The position numbers and the translations under genes were made by a program. Source: Thunnus maccoyii (Eukaryota; Chordata; Actinopteri; Scombriformes; Scombridae). From it: 64,000 nucleotides of DNA. A model generated the notes under the pieces. The model made no database searches. It was not told where the DNA came from and was given only the letters and a program-made list of their open reading frames with translations. The stretch is from assembly GCF_910596095.1 (NCBI RefSeq), contig NC_056552.1, positions 16,007,111 through 16,071,110 of the forward strand, in the 5' to 3' direction. Every line of letters starts with the position of its first letter. Within the stretch, counting starts at the first letter, position 1. Positions 1-13,045 of the stretch are shown piece after piece.

Positions 1-3000
1 GGAAGCACAGACTTGTTCACAGTCGCAGTGCACGAGTTCGGCCATGCGCTGGGCCTGGGCCATTCTTCCTCTGACCCATCCATCATGAGGCCGTACTACC
101 AGGGTCCTGTGGAAGACATTCTCCAATTCAAGCTGGCCCAGGACGACAGACAGGCCATCCAGCAGCTTTACGGTCAGTGACCAGTCGAACTAACTGCATT
201 TTGAATCATAGAGTACATCTCAAACTGATGTCTATGACATTTATTAGATCCAACTTACAGTATGTGTTGTGTGTTTTTAATGTCTGTCTTAAAGATTGAA
301 ACATGAAACTTGAGGAAACAGGAGGGCAACCATAAACTGTTCTTTGGGACTTAAAATGGCTTACTGGATATTTTAGCGGCTGTCCATTACGTTGCAGTGG
401 TTTTATTCTGGTAAATTACATCACTGACATGAAACCTCCCACAAGGAACATATTAAAATGGGCAAGTAGACTTGCAAGTTTATGAAATGCGGGGAAACAA
501 GACAAAGAGTCTACAGCCATGCTAGCGGCCCTGTAAGGCTGTACTTCTAGTAGACACAGTGGTGCTTTGAGCTAAATGCTAACAGTGACTATACTAACAT
601 GCTGATGTTTAGCAGGTAATATTTACCAGGTTTACAATCTCAGTTTACTGTGCTCTAGTAGCATGCTAACATTTCTTAACTTGAACATAGTTTTGCAGGA
701 CTTAAGTCATGCAACAAAGTAATGAACAAAGTCAAATTTTGACTTGAAAAGTCAGGGGACCACCAAAGTCTGTAGGTTTCATCTTCTAGGGAACATGAAT
801 GTATGGAACCAAATTTCATGGCAATCCATCCAGTCGTTGTTGAGATATTTTAGTCTGGATCAATGTGGTGGACTGGCAGACGGAGCGATAGACCGACATT
901 GAAATCCTCGGTCCCAGAAACCTCCTTGAATCATTTTTTACCAGTTTATCCTGTCCAAAATTCTCATATTACTTGATTAATTGAGCTATAAAATAAAATA
1001 GTAACTGTTCATTTTAACTGCTAGTGGTTTATGATAGGCCCTGACCCTGTAATATCCTCAAAAATGGAGAAGTTGTGGCCATAAACTAGTAGGAAATGTT
1101 TCTGATTGTTTGGTTGGTTTATGTGATGAGCTTATATAATAAGTAAACAAAAAAAACATCTTTATTTTCCATTGCAAGTGTATTGTTTTATAGCTTAATA
1201 AAACATTCCACAAAGGATACAGATGTTCATAAAACCAAATGAAGAGGCAAAACCTGCTCTCTGATATGTATGTGAAAGTGCACTCATGCAACCGTGCAGC
1301 TTGCCTGTCTTAAAAAAGGAACATTGTGTGTTTGCGTCCTGTGTGTCAAACTCCTCTGGCTACTGAGAAGAATGTGGGTTGCTTGCAAAATTTGTGCTTT
1401 CACCACCTCTTCAACGTTATGTGCTGTCACCTTTCCGTTGCAGGTGCGAAGGACGGCGGGCCACCAGGTGGTGTTGACCCTGTCCTCCCACGCCTGCCGA
1501 GTCCACCTCCGCCAAGACCAACAAAGGAGTGAGTTGAGCCAGAGCAAGCACGGTGATAAAAGTACTGCACATCCATCTAGACAATACAAACTATGAATAT
1601 CACATCGAGGCACTCAGTTTAGGATAGGCAAATGAGTGATGAGGAGTAATTTAAGACCAGTGGATGCTGATAAAAGCCTTCTGATCGATCCTCACTGTGA
1701 CAGTTTGGTCTTGTTGCACCCTCTGGTGAATCTCTATCATACTACATCCCACGAAAATACAATTTCAACTAATTTTTGGCTAAACTTCTGCTGTCCCAGG
1801 TATGACCCCTCATTCCTCGAGCGCTGTCAGGGAGATTTTGACGCAGTGGCCAATATCAGGGGAGAGGTCTTCTTTTTTAAAGGTAAGGAAAAACTATCTG
1901 GGATGCTCAAAACAGATTAATGTGGGAATCCTTAGACTCCAAAATAATTGTAATCGTCTGAATTGCTTAAAGATATTCAGAATTTGCTGGTATTTTATAT
2001 GTGATCTATGGAGTGTACAGTCACACATGTTGGTGTCATGTTCACTGTCTTTTCCTGGAAAGGTGATCACTTCTGGAGGAAACAGCAAGACAGGCCTTTG
2101 TTCTCCTGGTATCCGGCTAAGATCAAAAACTTCTGGATCGGCCTTCCTCCAGGAACAAACAAGATCGATGCTGTGTATGAGAGGAAGAGTGACAGTCATA
2201 TCATCTTCTTCATCGGTGAGAAGCAAAATCCTTTGCTTCTGCACGGCTGTGGTTTGAATCTAAGTTTGGCGATCACAGTTTTGAGTCTTGGTTCTTGGAT
2301 GTTATTTTGAAGGCGGTGGATTTGAACACTAGAGTTTCATCGGACTAATAAAACCGTCAGCAGAAACACAGATAAAATTTGATTTGATTTGATTTGATTT
2401 GATTTGATTTGATTTGATTTGATTTGATTTGAACAGAAAGAATAAAAAATCCAGACCAAAAAACAAAGACTCAATCCAATAGGAGACATGATTGTATGAG
2501 GCCTCCTTAGTAAAAATGAATTAAATAAATCAAAATAAAGATCTACAATAAACAAGTTATTACTTTTTATACTTAACCTGTTAACCATCAGTTGTTCATG
2601 ATAAAAATGTGTGAACATTACAAACTTCTATTTCAGTCTAACTTGCACAAGCAAATTATGAATTACTTCTCTTCTCTCATACTTTCTTATGTCTGTCAGG
2701 ATCTCAGTACTGGGTCTTCAAGGACACGGTGGCCATGAACGGTTACCCACAGCCCCTGTCTGAATGGGGAATGAGGACAAAGAGTGGGGTACCAGTGAAC
2801 AGGGTGGATGGAGCCTTCATCTCGGCCCATAACGGCAAGACCTACCTGTTCAGCGGTGATGAGTTTTGGAGGTTCGACGAGAGCCGTAAAAATGAAAAGG
2901 TGACCCGACAGCTGGAGCCAGACTACCCGCAGAACATCAGCCTCTGGGAAGGAGTGCCCTTCCCCATAGATGACGTCATCAGCTGGGAAGGTAATATTGT

Positions 3001-3358
3001 TTTGTGGATAAATATGTGATAAGTTTCTGACACCATCACTAGATAAATAAACAAGGCCATAGAGAAGCTTATTTTAGGGTGATGACATTTTTCAACAGAC
3101 ACGCGCAAGCAGCTGAAAGGCATGAAAGCAACAGCAAACAACTGATCTATGTCAAGATAAGATGTTCAAACACCATAAGTCTACTATCTGGCTGGAATAT
3201 TACCTTGCTATGCAGTCAACTTTAAAAACCATGAGCGTCCTGAGCAAATAGAGGGCAAGTGCTGTAAGTGCACAGAAAATGGCCACATCAAATAAATATC
3301 AAATGATATCAAATGATATATATATATGTATATGTATATGTGTATATATATGTGTGTG

Positions 3359-3437
<79 letters not shown>

Positions 3438-4243
3438 CATGCGCCCCCCTTTACTCTCACTGCCAGAGGGGGGAGACAAAAGTCCTGCACTCCAGCTTTA
3501 AAAGGGGCAATACCACAATGTAAGTATTATCAGCTAAATGTACTAGCAGTACCAAAACTAAAAGAACTCATTATACCTAATATCCCCTTCAGGGTGTTAT
3601 ATTGTTGTATTTATTATATTATTGTATTATTATTGATACATTAACATGTAAGCAGCATTTTAATTTGGGGTTTAATCTATAACAGTGTATCATTTGACAT
3701 AAACTAATTAGATGTTTTGAATGAAATATAACTTGGAAGTTGTAACTATGACTGTCAGATCAAATGTAATGAAGTAAAAAGTCCAATAGTTCCCTCTAGT
3801 GGAGTAATAAAGTAGAATGTACTTTTATAAACTAGAACATCTAGTTTTTAAAATAATGAAATAATATAATAATAAAAAATAAATAAATAAATTGAATTGA
3901 ATTGAATTTCTATTCTGGTAAATAAATAGGCTAATATTTTATTCAATATGTGATGAAAAAGACAAAAGGATGAGAATAACACTGCTGCTGCTGCTCTTTA
4001 GGAGACACCTACTTCTTCAAGCACAAACATCACTTGGAGAAGAACGGAGGACTGAACATATATCATGTTTCTCCTAAATCTATCGGTGAAGTCTGGCTCG
4101 AATGTCCAGCTCCTCCAGTCAGTCCTGGATCCCCAAAGGATTGCATCTGCGACATAAAGGGATCATCTCCATCTCCATTAAGGAGCAGCTGGCTTGTCCT
4201 GATCTCTTTTTTATTGGTAATCAATCAGTTTAATAGAAAATAG
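1..4243 (+). CDS. mmp25: MMP25-like GPI-anchored matrix metalloproteinase, copy A (5' part outside window)
   Basis: Exons 1-172 (cut by the window edge), 1444-1528, 1800-1882, 2063-2215, 2700-2990 and 4002-4243 splice with GT-AG borders into an open frame of 341 codons plus TAG. The first exon carries the zinc site [12 protein letters not shown] with the catalytic Glu codon at 34-36, followed by the Met-turn SIM. A proline-rich hinge (exon 1444-1528) leads into a hemopexin domain starting at [15 protein letters not shown]. The last exon has the closing Cys (WLECP), two stem cysteines (DCICD) and a hydrophobic tail, [13 protein letters not shown], expected of a GPI signal in MMP17/MMP25. Oddities against copy B: blade 4 reads [13 protein letters not shown] instead of [14 protein letters not shown], losing one codon and the Tyr-Trp pair, and another blade has Ser for Trp (AFISAHNG). 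The peptidase would work at the cell surface. MMP25 rather than MMP17 is likely but not proven. Confidence 0.9.
2381..2430 (+). repeat. (GATTT)10 pentanucleotide microsatellite
   Basis: Ten perfect GATTT units lie in the intron between two hemopexin exons of copy A. The homologous tract in copy B has eighteen units. Confidence 0.97.
3366..3436 (+). repeat. (TA)n microsatellite in MMP copy A intron
   Basis: A pure TA run of about 70 bp preceded by TA/TG-rich imperfect repeats from 3317. It gives spurious Tyr-Ile ORFs on both strands. The copy B equivalent is at 26290-26343. Confidence 0.95.
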
Positions 4244-4325
4244 AAACCTGAGTTTGAGATTTGTCTGATGTCTGTTCAAACCAAGAGGGTGTCTTTGTAC
4301 TTGTGCTCTCATTCCACTGGAGCAT

Positions 4326-4331
4326 AATAAA
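4326..4331 (+). promoter_or_regulatory. Likely polyadenylation signal of MMP copy A
   Basis: AATAAA lies 83 bases after the TAG stop and is kept at the same position in copy B (27233-27238). This supports it as the poly(A) signal of both genes. Confidence 0.6.
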
Positions 4332-6309
4332 GGTTCTTTACATCTGCATTTATCACAACCCAAAAGCTGGCTTCACATTACATACTGGTGTTATGAAAAG
4401 CCAGGGTTAAATACTTCATATGTTACTGTAAATATGTTGCCTTATCAGAACATATTACTCACTGTCTTCCCTTCACCCTGCTAGAGTTACAGCCCTCCTT
4501 TTTCTAGAGTAAGTATTGGATTACAGGCAGCCTGTATAGGAGAATGTATGGAAATTCAACACTGAAATCCAGCACTCTGGCTACTCTCTCATAATGAAGC
4601 CTTATACAACCACCTTACTGTATGTTTGGACAGTAAGTATCCCAACAAGCAACACAAACATACTAAAGTGCAATGGTCTGGCAATGCCTTTATCAAAGCT
4701 CATTTCTTAGAATTCAGAGAAGATTTGTTTATGTACAAAACAGACTATTCTTAAAAAGTAAATAAAAACTGTAGACTAACTCAGAAGGGCCAGGAGGTTT
4801 ACTGTTGCCCCATTTTTATATTTTTGAGTTTTATGCTGGTTGTCTTATGTGTAAATACATTTCAGAGGAAATAAGGACAATTTCAAAACATGGACATAGG
4901 AATGATCACAGTGTAAAAATACCCTTTTGTTTAATAATGAATGAAAAGTTCATGCTTGACAATATTTTATACATTTGAGCTTTATTTTCCAAAGTTATAG
5001 TTCTTTTATACCAACTTTTAAACATGACCATTTTATTTTTTATATGATTATTCAAATTTGCTGGGGGCACGTTTTTAACTATTGGGTCCATCTGTCCACT
5101 GTAATGCTTTTGAAATGGAGCTGCTTTTTAAGTGGAGCTAAGCTTTGCAGATGTAATGCAGTTCGGTGACGATTCCTCCTGCAGATCCGTCTGCAGGGCA
5201 ACTCGACATCGTCTCTAAAATAACCTTTGTTACCCTACTTCACTGTTACATCAATCATTCTTTGCTGTAAGTTAATGGAGTTTAGGGATTTTGATTGGCA
5301 TGTCATGTTTTTCTCAGGTCAGGCCAGAGGTAGTTAAGCAAGAAATCAACAAATAGATCAATTTCTAAGCAAATGCTAGAAAATATCATTAAAATGTCAC
5401 AAATTAAAATCTTCATATTAGTTTCTTTTTTGTGTTGTATCTTTTGTTCTTGACTAACCTCTTTAGTTTAGAAAATTATCTCTTGATCTCACCTCCTCCA
5501 GGCTGAAACTGTATTCTTGCTATGCACTTATATGATGAATACTTGTGGCTCACATGATATGTGACGAGCACATGCTTGTCATTCTCCAGTAACGGTTCCC
5601 TATGTCTCAGCCTGGACAACTGATTTGTATGTTAATTAGGAACACCCCTCCTGGGCTTTGACATGCTTTTCTCAGTGACAACAAGTCTTTTATATAGTGG
5701 AAGTAAAGCACAATGATAAGAATGTCTGATTGTCGTTTAGCCAGATGAACCAGTGTGCATTTTTCCTCATTCTTGCTTCACATGTTGGTTCAGACTCCCT
5801 TCAGATGGCTCAATATGACAACCATCAACTCTGATAACTCAAAATCAAAATCAGATTACATGTAAAGCCTGTTTAATCACGTGTTATATCATGTAAAATT
5901 AAGTCCTTAGTAAATAAAGAAGACTGATGCACAGGTGCATACTCTACCTTGATTTATGCAAACCTCTCCAAAAGGCCTTCATCTTTTCTTTTTAACTTGG
6001 AACACTTCATTAATAATACATCTAGTTAACCATTGAATCTATAATTCATAGCACATTCAAGATATACAAGGAAGTTTGCACAGGAATATTTATTCAGTTC
6101 CTGAAGTGGAAAATGTTTCGGTACAGTGTAAATGGGACAGTTTATCTGTCAAGGTCAAACGATTGTGCTTGGCAAAAGCGCAATGAGGAACAATTGCATC
6201 CTGACAGGCATCAAGTCAAGTCAATAAAATGCGAATTAGGTGCGTTTCCATCAACTGGTTTGAAGCGAATAAACTAGGATAAGCAACACATAGTTTCATC
6301 AGTAGATGG

Positions 6310-7818
6310 TGGTATAGGCTTAAATAATCTGCCAGTAAACAGAGTAGATATAGGCCTTCAGGAATATGTTTCAACTGGGCAAGTTGTCATTGTTCTTTCA
6401 TGTCAGCTAGTATTGGCCATGCTTCATGCTATCTGGAGACACCGTAAGATGCCAAGAGCAGAAACAGTTGATCAGTCATGTGAGTTAAATGTTCGCTACG
6501 TTATTATTTATTCAACAAATGTGTTTCCATAACCCATTTTGCACATAAACTCTTTTTCGACATTTCCAAAATCCACCTCAAGTGAGCATAAAAACGTTTT
6601 TGTGAAATTGAGGAAGTTTTTTCGAATTTTGGCATTTCCATTAAGCATTTTTAATGCAATACTTCAAAGGCACATAAAAATAGGCTATTGGAAACTACTG
6701 TTCTCTTTTGAACAAGGGTTGTATGAACAAATATCAAAATACATTTGAAAATAATGAGACAATTGTCTCATGTTTTTAATTTTTTTAATTTAATAGGATT
6801 CATTTTAATATTGTCAGCTCTGATTTTCCATAGCTTAACACTAACATGTCAAACCTAGAATGAGAGAAAGTCCAAAAAGTCAAAAGTTATTTTTAAAAAC
6901 ACTGATGAAAATGATGAACACACAAAGTATCAATACTGTGTCATTTGGGCGAGCAAACAATGAAAGTCAGAGTTAAAACCAAATACGATGTAAATATGTT
7001 CTGTTATTTTGACTACAGCAGACCACAACCAAGATGCAACTTTGTTCCAACAGCAGAAACTAAAAATCCCCCCTGTAGTGTGAAAAGTACTGAAAGACAG
7101 TGTGGGTGACGTCTTGAAAGTCTTCTTTTAGACTACCAGAAGAAAGCAGGACATTGTGGTTACAGAGCATAAATAGATGACCAACATAAAGCATGAAATC
7201 ATGTGTTGCAGGGTAAGCAGAGGAACAGGTACAGACAACCCACATGGAAATGACCCCCATGTGGTCTGTGCCTAATATGTGTAAAGATTGCGTTAAAGGC
7301 CCTGAAAATATATTTTCTCAAACAGTTTCTTCCTATGAGAGACGGGTTCCTACATAAACACACAACATGTCTATCAAAGGTACAACAATTCTGGCTATTT
7401 TACATGAGAGGTTTTCTGTATTTTGCGTTTTGTCTGAGCTCTTGTCACTGGTTTTATGTGGGCATGAGCCCTTTAGGAAAAGATGATGTCACGTACCTAC
7501 TAAATATCTGTGTACCAAGCAAGATTTAGCAACATTTTAATCAAAATTGATGAGTTGTATTGTATTGTTGTTACTTTTGTTACCAATCAAAACTGACAAC
7601 GTCCACACTCCCATCAAGGGAGATGAGGTGAGTTTTTGAGTGTTGAACCATAAATACATAATACTTACAAACTTTTCCTTTATGGCTTTTATACATATGT
7701 GCTATTTTCCTAAAATTAAAAGCCTTACTTTACCTTATTTTATTTTTTAAGCAGCAAACAGGAATTGATGGTATTAAATGCAGGGGCGTCAAATTCATTA
7801 CAGAAGTGTGGGGGCCAA
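6310..7818 (+). repeat. Direct duplication, arm 1
   Basis: This 1.5 kb segment matches 13649-15390 from ggtataggctt to the shared gcaggggcgtcaaattcatt at the right end, with few substitutions. Arm 2 has about 205 extra bases (near 14346-14550). No ORF conserved between the arms looks like protein, so I read it as a duplicated intergenic or repeat-derived block. The stretch 6214-6310 is unrecognised. Confidence 0.85.
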
Positions 7819-7819
7819 C

Positions 7820-7935
<116 letters not shown>

Positions 7936-7936
7936 G

Positions 7937-9724
7937 GGTCCATGTTGAGTCAGGCTGAGTCGTCCCTGCCCAGCTACAGCTCCCTGTCAGTTTTCTCATC
8001 TGGAGTCCAGGTTGGACATTCATCATTCATCATTCATCAGCACCTTCCAAACTTTAGCAAAGCAGGTCATCGTCTCGGAGCAGAACCTGATTTTTAGCTC
8101 CTTTATGTCAAGGGTCTAAAAATATGATATTGATCATAACTATGTAAATGAATAACTGCGGATATTAATACTTCTTCTACAACAGCAACTTCTAATATTA
8201 ATAATAATTACACAATTTATTATTATTATTATTGAAATTCTTAATATTGTTGTTGTGCAAGTTGTCATCCAAATAACTAACATTAATAGTATTCACAATA
8301 ACAAATGTAATGTGGTAATTTACATAATAATAATAATACATAAGTAAATAACTGCAATAATAATAATTATGATAATAAAACAAGGTTACCTAAATGTAAC
8401 TCAGAGAAGAAGAGTGAAAATATGTGAATTAAACAGTGATTTAAAAAAATGATGCTGACTTTCTTGAAGAAGCAAAAAAGCGACACTCTGACTTCTTACT
8501 CCATTTGATTGTCAACTCAAAGGCTTTTTGTTGGTAACCGAAATTAAACACCCCAAGACTCGCTAAATAGTTTTTGATGGGATGAGGCCTTTTTGCTTCT
8601 TCATGATTGCTTGTATGTTTTTAGGCAGAGCACCCAGTATCAGAAACTGGAGAAGCACCCTTGTTTTGTGACTATCTACAACACTGTCTTGTGTTTATCA
8701 AACAGATTTCTCAGCTGTCTTATCAGTTAGATCGGTTTTAGTGTTTAATCTACACTGTGGGCTGAATGCAAAAAATCTGCAGTGTCAATATAACCGCTGA
8801 ATGAGGGTGATTGATAAAGTAACTAAATCAATTTGAAAGCTAAATGATTTACAGGATTCTACATGAACTGGAGACACTTTTAACAGAAGCAGCAGTTGAA
8901 AAGCTGCTTTATCAAGATCTGAAAAAAAGCTCGGGTCACCAGAAACACAGATATTTTTACTTTATGAGGGAAGAACACTCCAAATTATTACCAAATTATT
9001 TCAAATTGTCTCAACAGCAGCATGAAAATATGCACATTTTTGTTTCTTGTGTTAGTTATTCCACATTAGCCACTACAAAGTAGCTGCTGGTCTTCCAGGG
9101 GTCCACACGAAAACAAATGTCATATGTACTTAAAAACAACATAAAAGTATTAATGAAGCAAAAAATAAATAAATAAAAGATTTTAATTTTGCAAATGTAA
9201 TAGAGAGAATATGAGCTGCTGATCGTCTTGCGGTGTCATACTGATACCACACTACACTGCTCTAGCACCTCCATGTGGTTAAACTGAAACCATGCTGACG
9301 ATACCACACATCATGCTGCTTCTGGTGTTCAACATGGTGCACAGAGCATTATACAGTGATAATAATGACTGTATACAACTTCAGAGGAGTTTTTCTATGA
9401 TAATAATGATAATATAGTATTTTATGTGTGTTACTAAGCATGTTACCACCATCCCCCTCTGCCCCACGCAGCTTTGACTCATCAGCGTACTCCTCCCCTC
9501 ATCTGCAGACTCCGTCCTCAGCCAACTCTAACACCGGTGAGTGTTTCTCTGGTAGATTGTGGGTTTGTGGTAAATTCAGCTGCAGACTGACTTAACTGAC
9601 TCTGTCTTTCTTCTCCCAACCAGGGCTCATATCACCCGGCGTCTCAGTGCCGGTGCAGGTTCCAGGAAGTGAGCAGCAGAGCATGAGTCAGAACCTGGGT
9701 CAGTATTGGGCCAGATTACAGTGA
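7937..9724 (+). pseudogene. PAX6-like gene, orphan 3' exons only
   Basis: Three segments read as the C-terminal transactivation region of PAX6. Segment 7937-8010 gives GSMLSQAESSLPSYSSLSV and ends in VQ before a GT donor. Segment about 9439-9536 contains SMLPPSPSAPRSFDSSAYSS and PHLQTPSSANSNT. Segment 9624-9724 gives [16 protein letters not shown] and ends QYWARLQ, stop. The PAX6 tail ends [16 protein letters not shown]...QYWPRLQ, so the match is specific. The second-to-third junction is in phase (G|GG). The first-to-second junction is not: 8010 ends in phase 0, while every AG acceptor I see before the second segment implies phase 2. No homeodomain or paired-domain exon is found upstream; that DNA is MMP 3' flank and duplicated repeat. 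I infer a remnant of a PAX6 paralogue (pax10/pax6.2 type is possible). It could also be the end of a rearranged gene whose other exons lie outside the window. Confidence 0.72.
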
Positions 9725-12700
9725 ACAACAGACAATTGCTGCCAGCCAGCATAACAAAAGAAGAAGGAAAACAAGGGCATGTAAAATTAAAAAAAAGTGT
9801 CGAGAAAACAATATGGGGGCACATGGGTTTTAAGGAAGCACAGGACTGAGCTACGTATAGAGGGGCCTAGATAAATTGCAGACCCCGATATGCATTAAAT
9901 GTTTACAAATTCAGTCAAGAGCAGCTTGATGCTGGTTGCATTTGACAGTACTCTAATCATACTGGTATTTGCTTAGTATTATCAGGTTTTTGTTTTTTTT
10001 CAGATAGCGTGTTTCAGATAGGGATAGGGCTGAGGTCATGATGAGAATTAGGATCAGTTTGAGATGTGTTTAGGATTAAAATAGAGTCAGGATTAGGATC
10101 AGGCTAAAGTCAGGGTTTAGGTTAGACTGCCTGTAGATGCAGTATGTTACACTGACCCTTCGACAGTTTTGACACATTTTATTGCATCAAACCTTTTGGC
10201 TTTTACTTAAAACACTCTAAAAAGCATATGAATAAATCAGATTTATTCAGTGTTAACAGGATTTCAAAAAGTGATACCAGACTTGATAGCTACCTTTGTG
10301 ACTCACTTGTCTAAACCTCTAAAAATAAAAAGTTGTATTCATAGTGGTGGCTTGGACTGCTTTGAAGTTTGGATTACAGACACATCCAAAGGTTTGCCCT
10401 GAAGTTATTACTTGCTCTCAGCTGATAAACCTGAACATGTCCCACTGTTTAAGTCCATCTAAAGGCAGCTTTATAAACTGTAGCCTTGAAGTTTTTACCA
10501 CACATAAAATGATTCAATGGTACTAAGTAAATGCCAGCAAAATGTCTGTATTGTGAAGTGTAACCACAGTTTCTTGTTACTTGAGCAGCTCGATGATATT
10601 GTGATAGAAAGCTTGTTCCCTGAGCATAAGCTGTGTGAGGCTGTAAACTACTGTGAAGATTTTAAACTTGCTTATGGCAATCACTTTTACTAAAACCAAA
10701 AATTTACCATTGAAAAAAGTGTAAATCCTGCCTATCCTGCCAGCAACATTACACTGAGACTGATACTGCATATTTTTGTACAGACATCTGTGTATGATGA
10801 AGATAACTGCGGAATATTGTCAGATGTTATTGGGGGGAAGAATGTAGCACGTCATGGACTCAAATCATCCTCAAAGCACAAATATCCTTTGTCAAAATAC
10901 ATCATTAAGGATGCACCATATCAGATCTGTCTGACACTATAGGCTAAACATACACATATTACAGATTTACAGGTATTTAAAGCAATTCAATATCATTTCT
11001 GTTTTAGATATACAAGGACTTCCTTTTTATCTAATATATCAAAAGACAAAAGCAATTCCATCTGAGACATCCTTTTTTGGGCTTAGTACTCATTATCAAC
11101 CAAATCAGCAGTGATTTTGTACATCGTTAATGAAGGCCAGTGACAATCATGCATCATTACACACCAAACGAAAAGAGGCTGCCTGCAAGCACTTCAGATA
11201 CTGACAATCAAAGCCGGAGGTACAGTAGAGGAAAAACTGTGAAATTATCGCAACACTGTCCATACAGTAGCAGCAGCGATATTATCAACTGTGCATGACC
11301 GAAATAAGCCGCTAGACAATCAGCTACTTAGAGAAATGAATCAAGTATTGTACAAAAACATTACTGTACTCTGCAGGGTTTGAACCTCTGCTCACTTTCC
11401 TCTGACTATTGGTTTTGTTGATGCATCTCAGTTTAATCTCATATGAAATGTCTTTCAACTCTTATTTATTTGTCTTTTCACTTGTTCACATAAGTCCTCT
11501 GTGTTGTTTCTGTTGTTGTGTGTGCTGTGTTAGTACTGTATAGCTACCAAGAGTCAACCCTTTTGTGAAGGCCTTGGATCCCTTTAATGAAAATAAAACT
11601 GTGTGTAATAAATATAAACTCAAAGGTCGTCATTTGTGATGTCATATTACATTTTACTCACCAACATCAGTGTGGTTCGAGGTTAAAGAAAAGGAAGTGG
11701 CTATTGGTATGGATTCCTCCATGTCAATAGTCTGTTTATTGTTGGTACAGAATTAATACGCATGCACATTGGTATTGATTGATCACGTGATCAAATTCAA
11801 ATTGTTTCAAAATGGAGGAACGTTTTTGCTTGCAGGCGATATGCCAATCCCTCCCATGGCTTGGGTTAAAATGGTTTAGGTACAAAAACCACTTGGTTAG
11901 GATTAGAGAAAGATCATGGTTTGGGTTAAAGCAGTAAAATCCCCGACATGACGGTCAAAATGTCCAGTAAAAAATATAATATATAATAAATAATAAACAA
12001 TAAATGCCATTTAACAGCACTAAAATGCATAACGTGATGATAAAAAGTGTCCAGTTAGTGGTTTACAAGAGGTCTGTTGTTGTGTCGAAGTCTGTTCCCC
12101 CCTCAAATAATGTTCCCCTCCTGTTAAAATTGTGTTTACACACCAATAGAACAAATTACTATTGGCACAGAAAACCAGTCCGGACCAACGGCCTGTGTAT
12201 TACTGGCACAGAGTCCTGTTCCATGTCAATACTCGTAGTCATAGCTGGTGCCTAAAGAAAAAGGTTAATAATTCAACATACATGATAGTATGAAAAAAAT
12301 ACTTACAAGGATGATGGTTACAGTATGTGATTTTACAAAACCATCACTGTTACACCAATAACATGCTTTTTATCCAATATGACAATCTGTGTGAAAAATG
12401 TTTGGTGTCAATTAAATTCCTTTTAAACTTCTTTAAAAAAAAAATCATCATTATTGTCATGGTAACTGGGAAAGTATAATAACATTAAAAAACAGACAGG
12501 ATTAGACATTTTAGCATCTTTCAGCTCATTGTTTTGGTTTTTCGTTCCTTAACTTGACTGTTTTGGTTCACTCTCAAAGTTCTCATTATTGTTTGTATTG
12601 TTTTTAGCTGCAGAAAAAGCTCTGAAAAAAGGTTCAGTGTATCTCTTGTCTAGTCAACTCAGATTTCATGGTTAGGTCCAGAGTTTATTAAACCCACTTT

Positions 12701-12960
12701 CTGGAGCAGGCCACAGATGTATGTGAGGGTCAGTGTGGAGGAATACAACATTCAAACCAACACTCACACGCCTTTAAAAAGGACAACAGCATAAATGGGG
12801 CGTTCATCATAATCACCACAACTAAATGCTGAGCAGTTAATAGATGTATATGTTTTCAACTGGTGCAGCGTCATGAAGTGGACATGACGGAAACTGGCCA
12901 ACCACTAGCAGGACAGCATTTTGTGCTAATGGCATGACTCACTGGGACCCTGGAGGATAG
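9725..12960 (+). other. Region after PAX6-like exons: possible 3' UTR, otherwise no gene seen
   Basis: AT-rich sequence with no convincing coding exon on either strand. AATAAA at 11592-11597, in a run that also contains TAATAAATA, could end a long 3' UTR of the PAX6-like unit. Around 11.65-12.26 kb there is repetitive-looking sequence (repeats of attggcacag and tccatgtcaata) that I cannot assign to a family. Confidence 0.4.
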
Positions 12961-12961
12961 A

Positions 12962-13045
12962 CAGGAATTAAAGATGGGAGAGGAGGAAGATGGGGAGGGA
13001 TGGAGGGAGGGAGGGATGGAGGCAAGGAGGGAGAGGGAAAGATAA
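12962..13045 (+). repeat. GGA-rich purine tract
   Basis: Low-complexity GGGA/GGAG stretch of about 80 bases, all purine except for scattered T and C. The flanking 13050-13600 shows no gene. Confidence 0.8.

Larger units (their letters stand above)
1..6213 (+). repeat. Tandem segmental duplication, left copy
   Basis: Exons, introns and about 2 kb of 3' flank match 22922-29093 almost base for base, including intronic microsatellites. The left end is outside the window. The right end is near 6213, where the shared sequence (cctgacaggca) stops; the right copy runs on into the carbonic anhydrase 3' flank. Between 4244 and 6213 I see only 3' UTR and intergenic sequence, with no further exons. A 37 bp stretch near 5510-5550 is missing from the right copy. 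Confidence 0.93.

Noticed and set aside
1284-1613. Minus-strand ORF opposite the MMP hinge exon
   Set aside because: Overlaps a real plus-strand exon with correct splice sites, and its copy near 24.3 kb is disrupted.
3299-3523. Tyr-Ile repeat ORFs on both strands
   Set aside because: Translation of a (TA)n microsatellite inside an MMP intron.
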